From the NCBI GenBank assembly GCA_945916625.1, contig CAMEGY010000062.1, positions 1 through 6,211 on the forward strand: a DNA stretch of 6,211 nucleotides, given 5' to 3'. Below, in pieces: positions 5,870 through 6,211 of the stretch. The stretch is from an uncultured Anaerococcus sp. (GTDB lineage Bacteria > Bacillota_A > Clostridia > Tissierellales > Peptoniphilaceae). Below the pieces are notes generated by a model. That model worked only from the letters and a program-made list of their open reading frames with translations, did not search any database and was not told the DNA's origin. Position 1 is the first letter of the stretch; each line of letters opens with the position of its first letter. The position numbers were made by a program, and so were the translations under genes.

Positions 5870-5877
5870 CTTATATT

Positions 5878-6211
5878 TTACTTTTCCTTAATCTTATCCC
5901 TGGCAGCTGCCATCATTAGCTTGATCCTATTGACCTGGTTAACTTCGCTTGCACCTGGATCATAGTCTATTGCAACTATATTTGCTTCTGGATAAATATC
6001 TCTTATTTTTTTCATAACACCCTTACCTGTTATGTGGTTTGGCAGGCAACCAAATGGCTGGATGCAGACAATATTTGGCGCGCCTTGTTTAATAAGCTCA
6101 ACCATCTCGCCTGCAAGTAACCAACCTTCGCCAGCTTGGTTACCTAGGCTTGTAACTTCGCTTGCATATTCTGCTATATCGTCTATATAGACAGGCTCTT
6201 CGAAGTGTTCA
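5878..6211 (-). CDS. 2-hydroxyacyl-CoA dehydratase activase-related protein (DUF2229-type), C-terminal end only
   Basis: The frame is open across the right window edge for 111 codons and ends at TAA 5878. The visible part is the extreme C-terminus of what in this family is a very large protein (about 1,400 residues: BadF/BcrA-type ATPase domains followed by a DUF2229/HgdB-like part). Recognisable stretches, counting from the window edge, are SLGNQAGEGWLLAGEMVELI (about 21-40), NIVCIQPFGCLPNHITGKG (about 46-64) with two cysteines of possible cluster-binding type, and ANIVAIDYDPGASEVNQVNR (about 74-93). An internal ATG at 6105 is not the start, since conserved sequence continues upstream of it. 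The family resembles the activators and subunits of radical 2-hydroxyacyl-CoA dehydratases, but the large fused form has no firmly assigned reaction. Its place beside glutamate dehydrogenase fits glutamate fermentation by inference only. Confidence 0.87.
   Translation of the reverse strand, partial: EHFEEPVYIDDIAEYASEVTSLGNQAGEGWLLAGEMVELIKQGAPNIVCIQPFGCLPNHITGKGVMKKIRDIYPEANIVAIDYDPGASEVNQVNRIKLMMAAARDKIKEK

Noticed and set aside
1..6211. CRISPR array, tRNA or rRNA genes, insertion sequences, toxin-antitoxin pair
   Set aside because: No regularly spaced repeats, cloverleaf-like stretches, transposase motifs or terminal inverted repeats were seen; the single small HTH gene pairs with a transport operon and not with a toxin.

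Overview
The window is an AT-rich, low-GC Firmicutes-type chromosome segment. It shows strong GGAGG-type ribosome sites, consensus sigma-A promoters, and a mix of ATG and TTG starts. A glutamate dehydrogenase of the anaerobic-coccus type lies next to a 2-hydroxyacyl-CoA dehydratase activase-related protein. Together these suggest an amino-acid-fermenting anaerobe of the Peptoniphilaceae/Tissierellia (Anaerococcus- or Peptoniphilus-like). The taxonomic call is inference from protein resemblance only.

Left half (1-2731, minus strand): one compact four-gene operon. Its order is a 71-aa Xre/Cro-type regulator, a 240-aa DUF3169 membrane protein, a NatA-like ABC ATPase, and a NatB-like permease that runs off the window. 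All three junctions overlap (14, 4 and 8 nt). A consensus promoter (TTGACA-17-TATAAT) drives it and is embedded between two 20-bp dyads exactly 30 bp apart, which look like operators for the small regulator. This suggests a self-regulated export or membrane-stress module.

Middle (2732-3660): an AT-rich intergenic stretch, then a lone plus-strand DUF554 membrane protein with its own promoter. A bidirectional terminator is shared with the convergent genes to its right.

Right half (3659-6211, minus strand): glutamate dehydrogenase followed by a two-lobed GNAT-like protein whose start is a TTG forming a TTGA overlap with the dehydrogenase stop. The dehydrogenase has its own promoter in a 93-bp gap that also holds the terminator of the next gene upstream. 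That gene is the C-terminal end of a large 2-hydroxyacyl-CoA dehydratase activase-related protein. Glutamate deamination beside a dehydratase-activase-type protein fits glutamate fermentation through 2-hydroxyglutarate, but the rest of that pathway is not in the window.

Most genes are recognisable families. The least ordinary points are the double-operator promoter, the GNAT-like protein coupled to glutamate dehydrogenase with both acetyl-CoA loops apparently degenerate, and the missing acidic residue in the dehydrogenase coenzyme loop.
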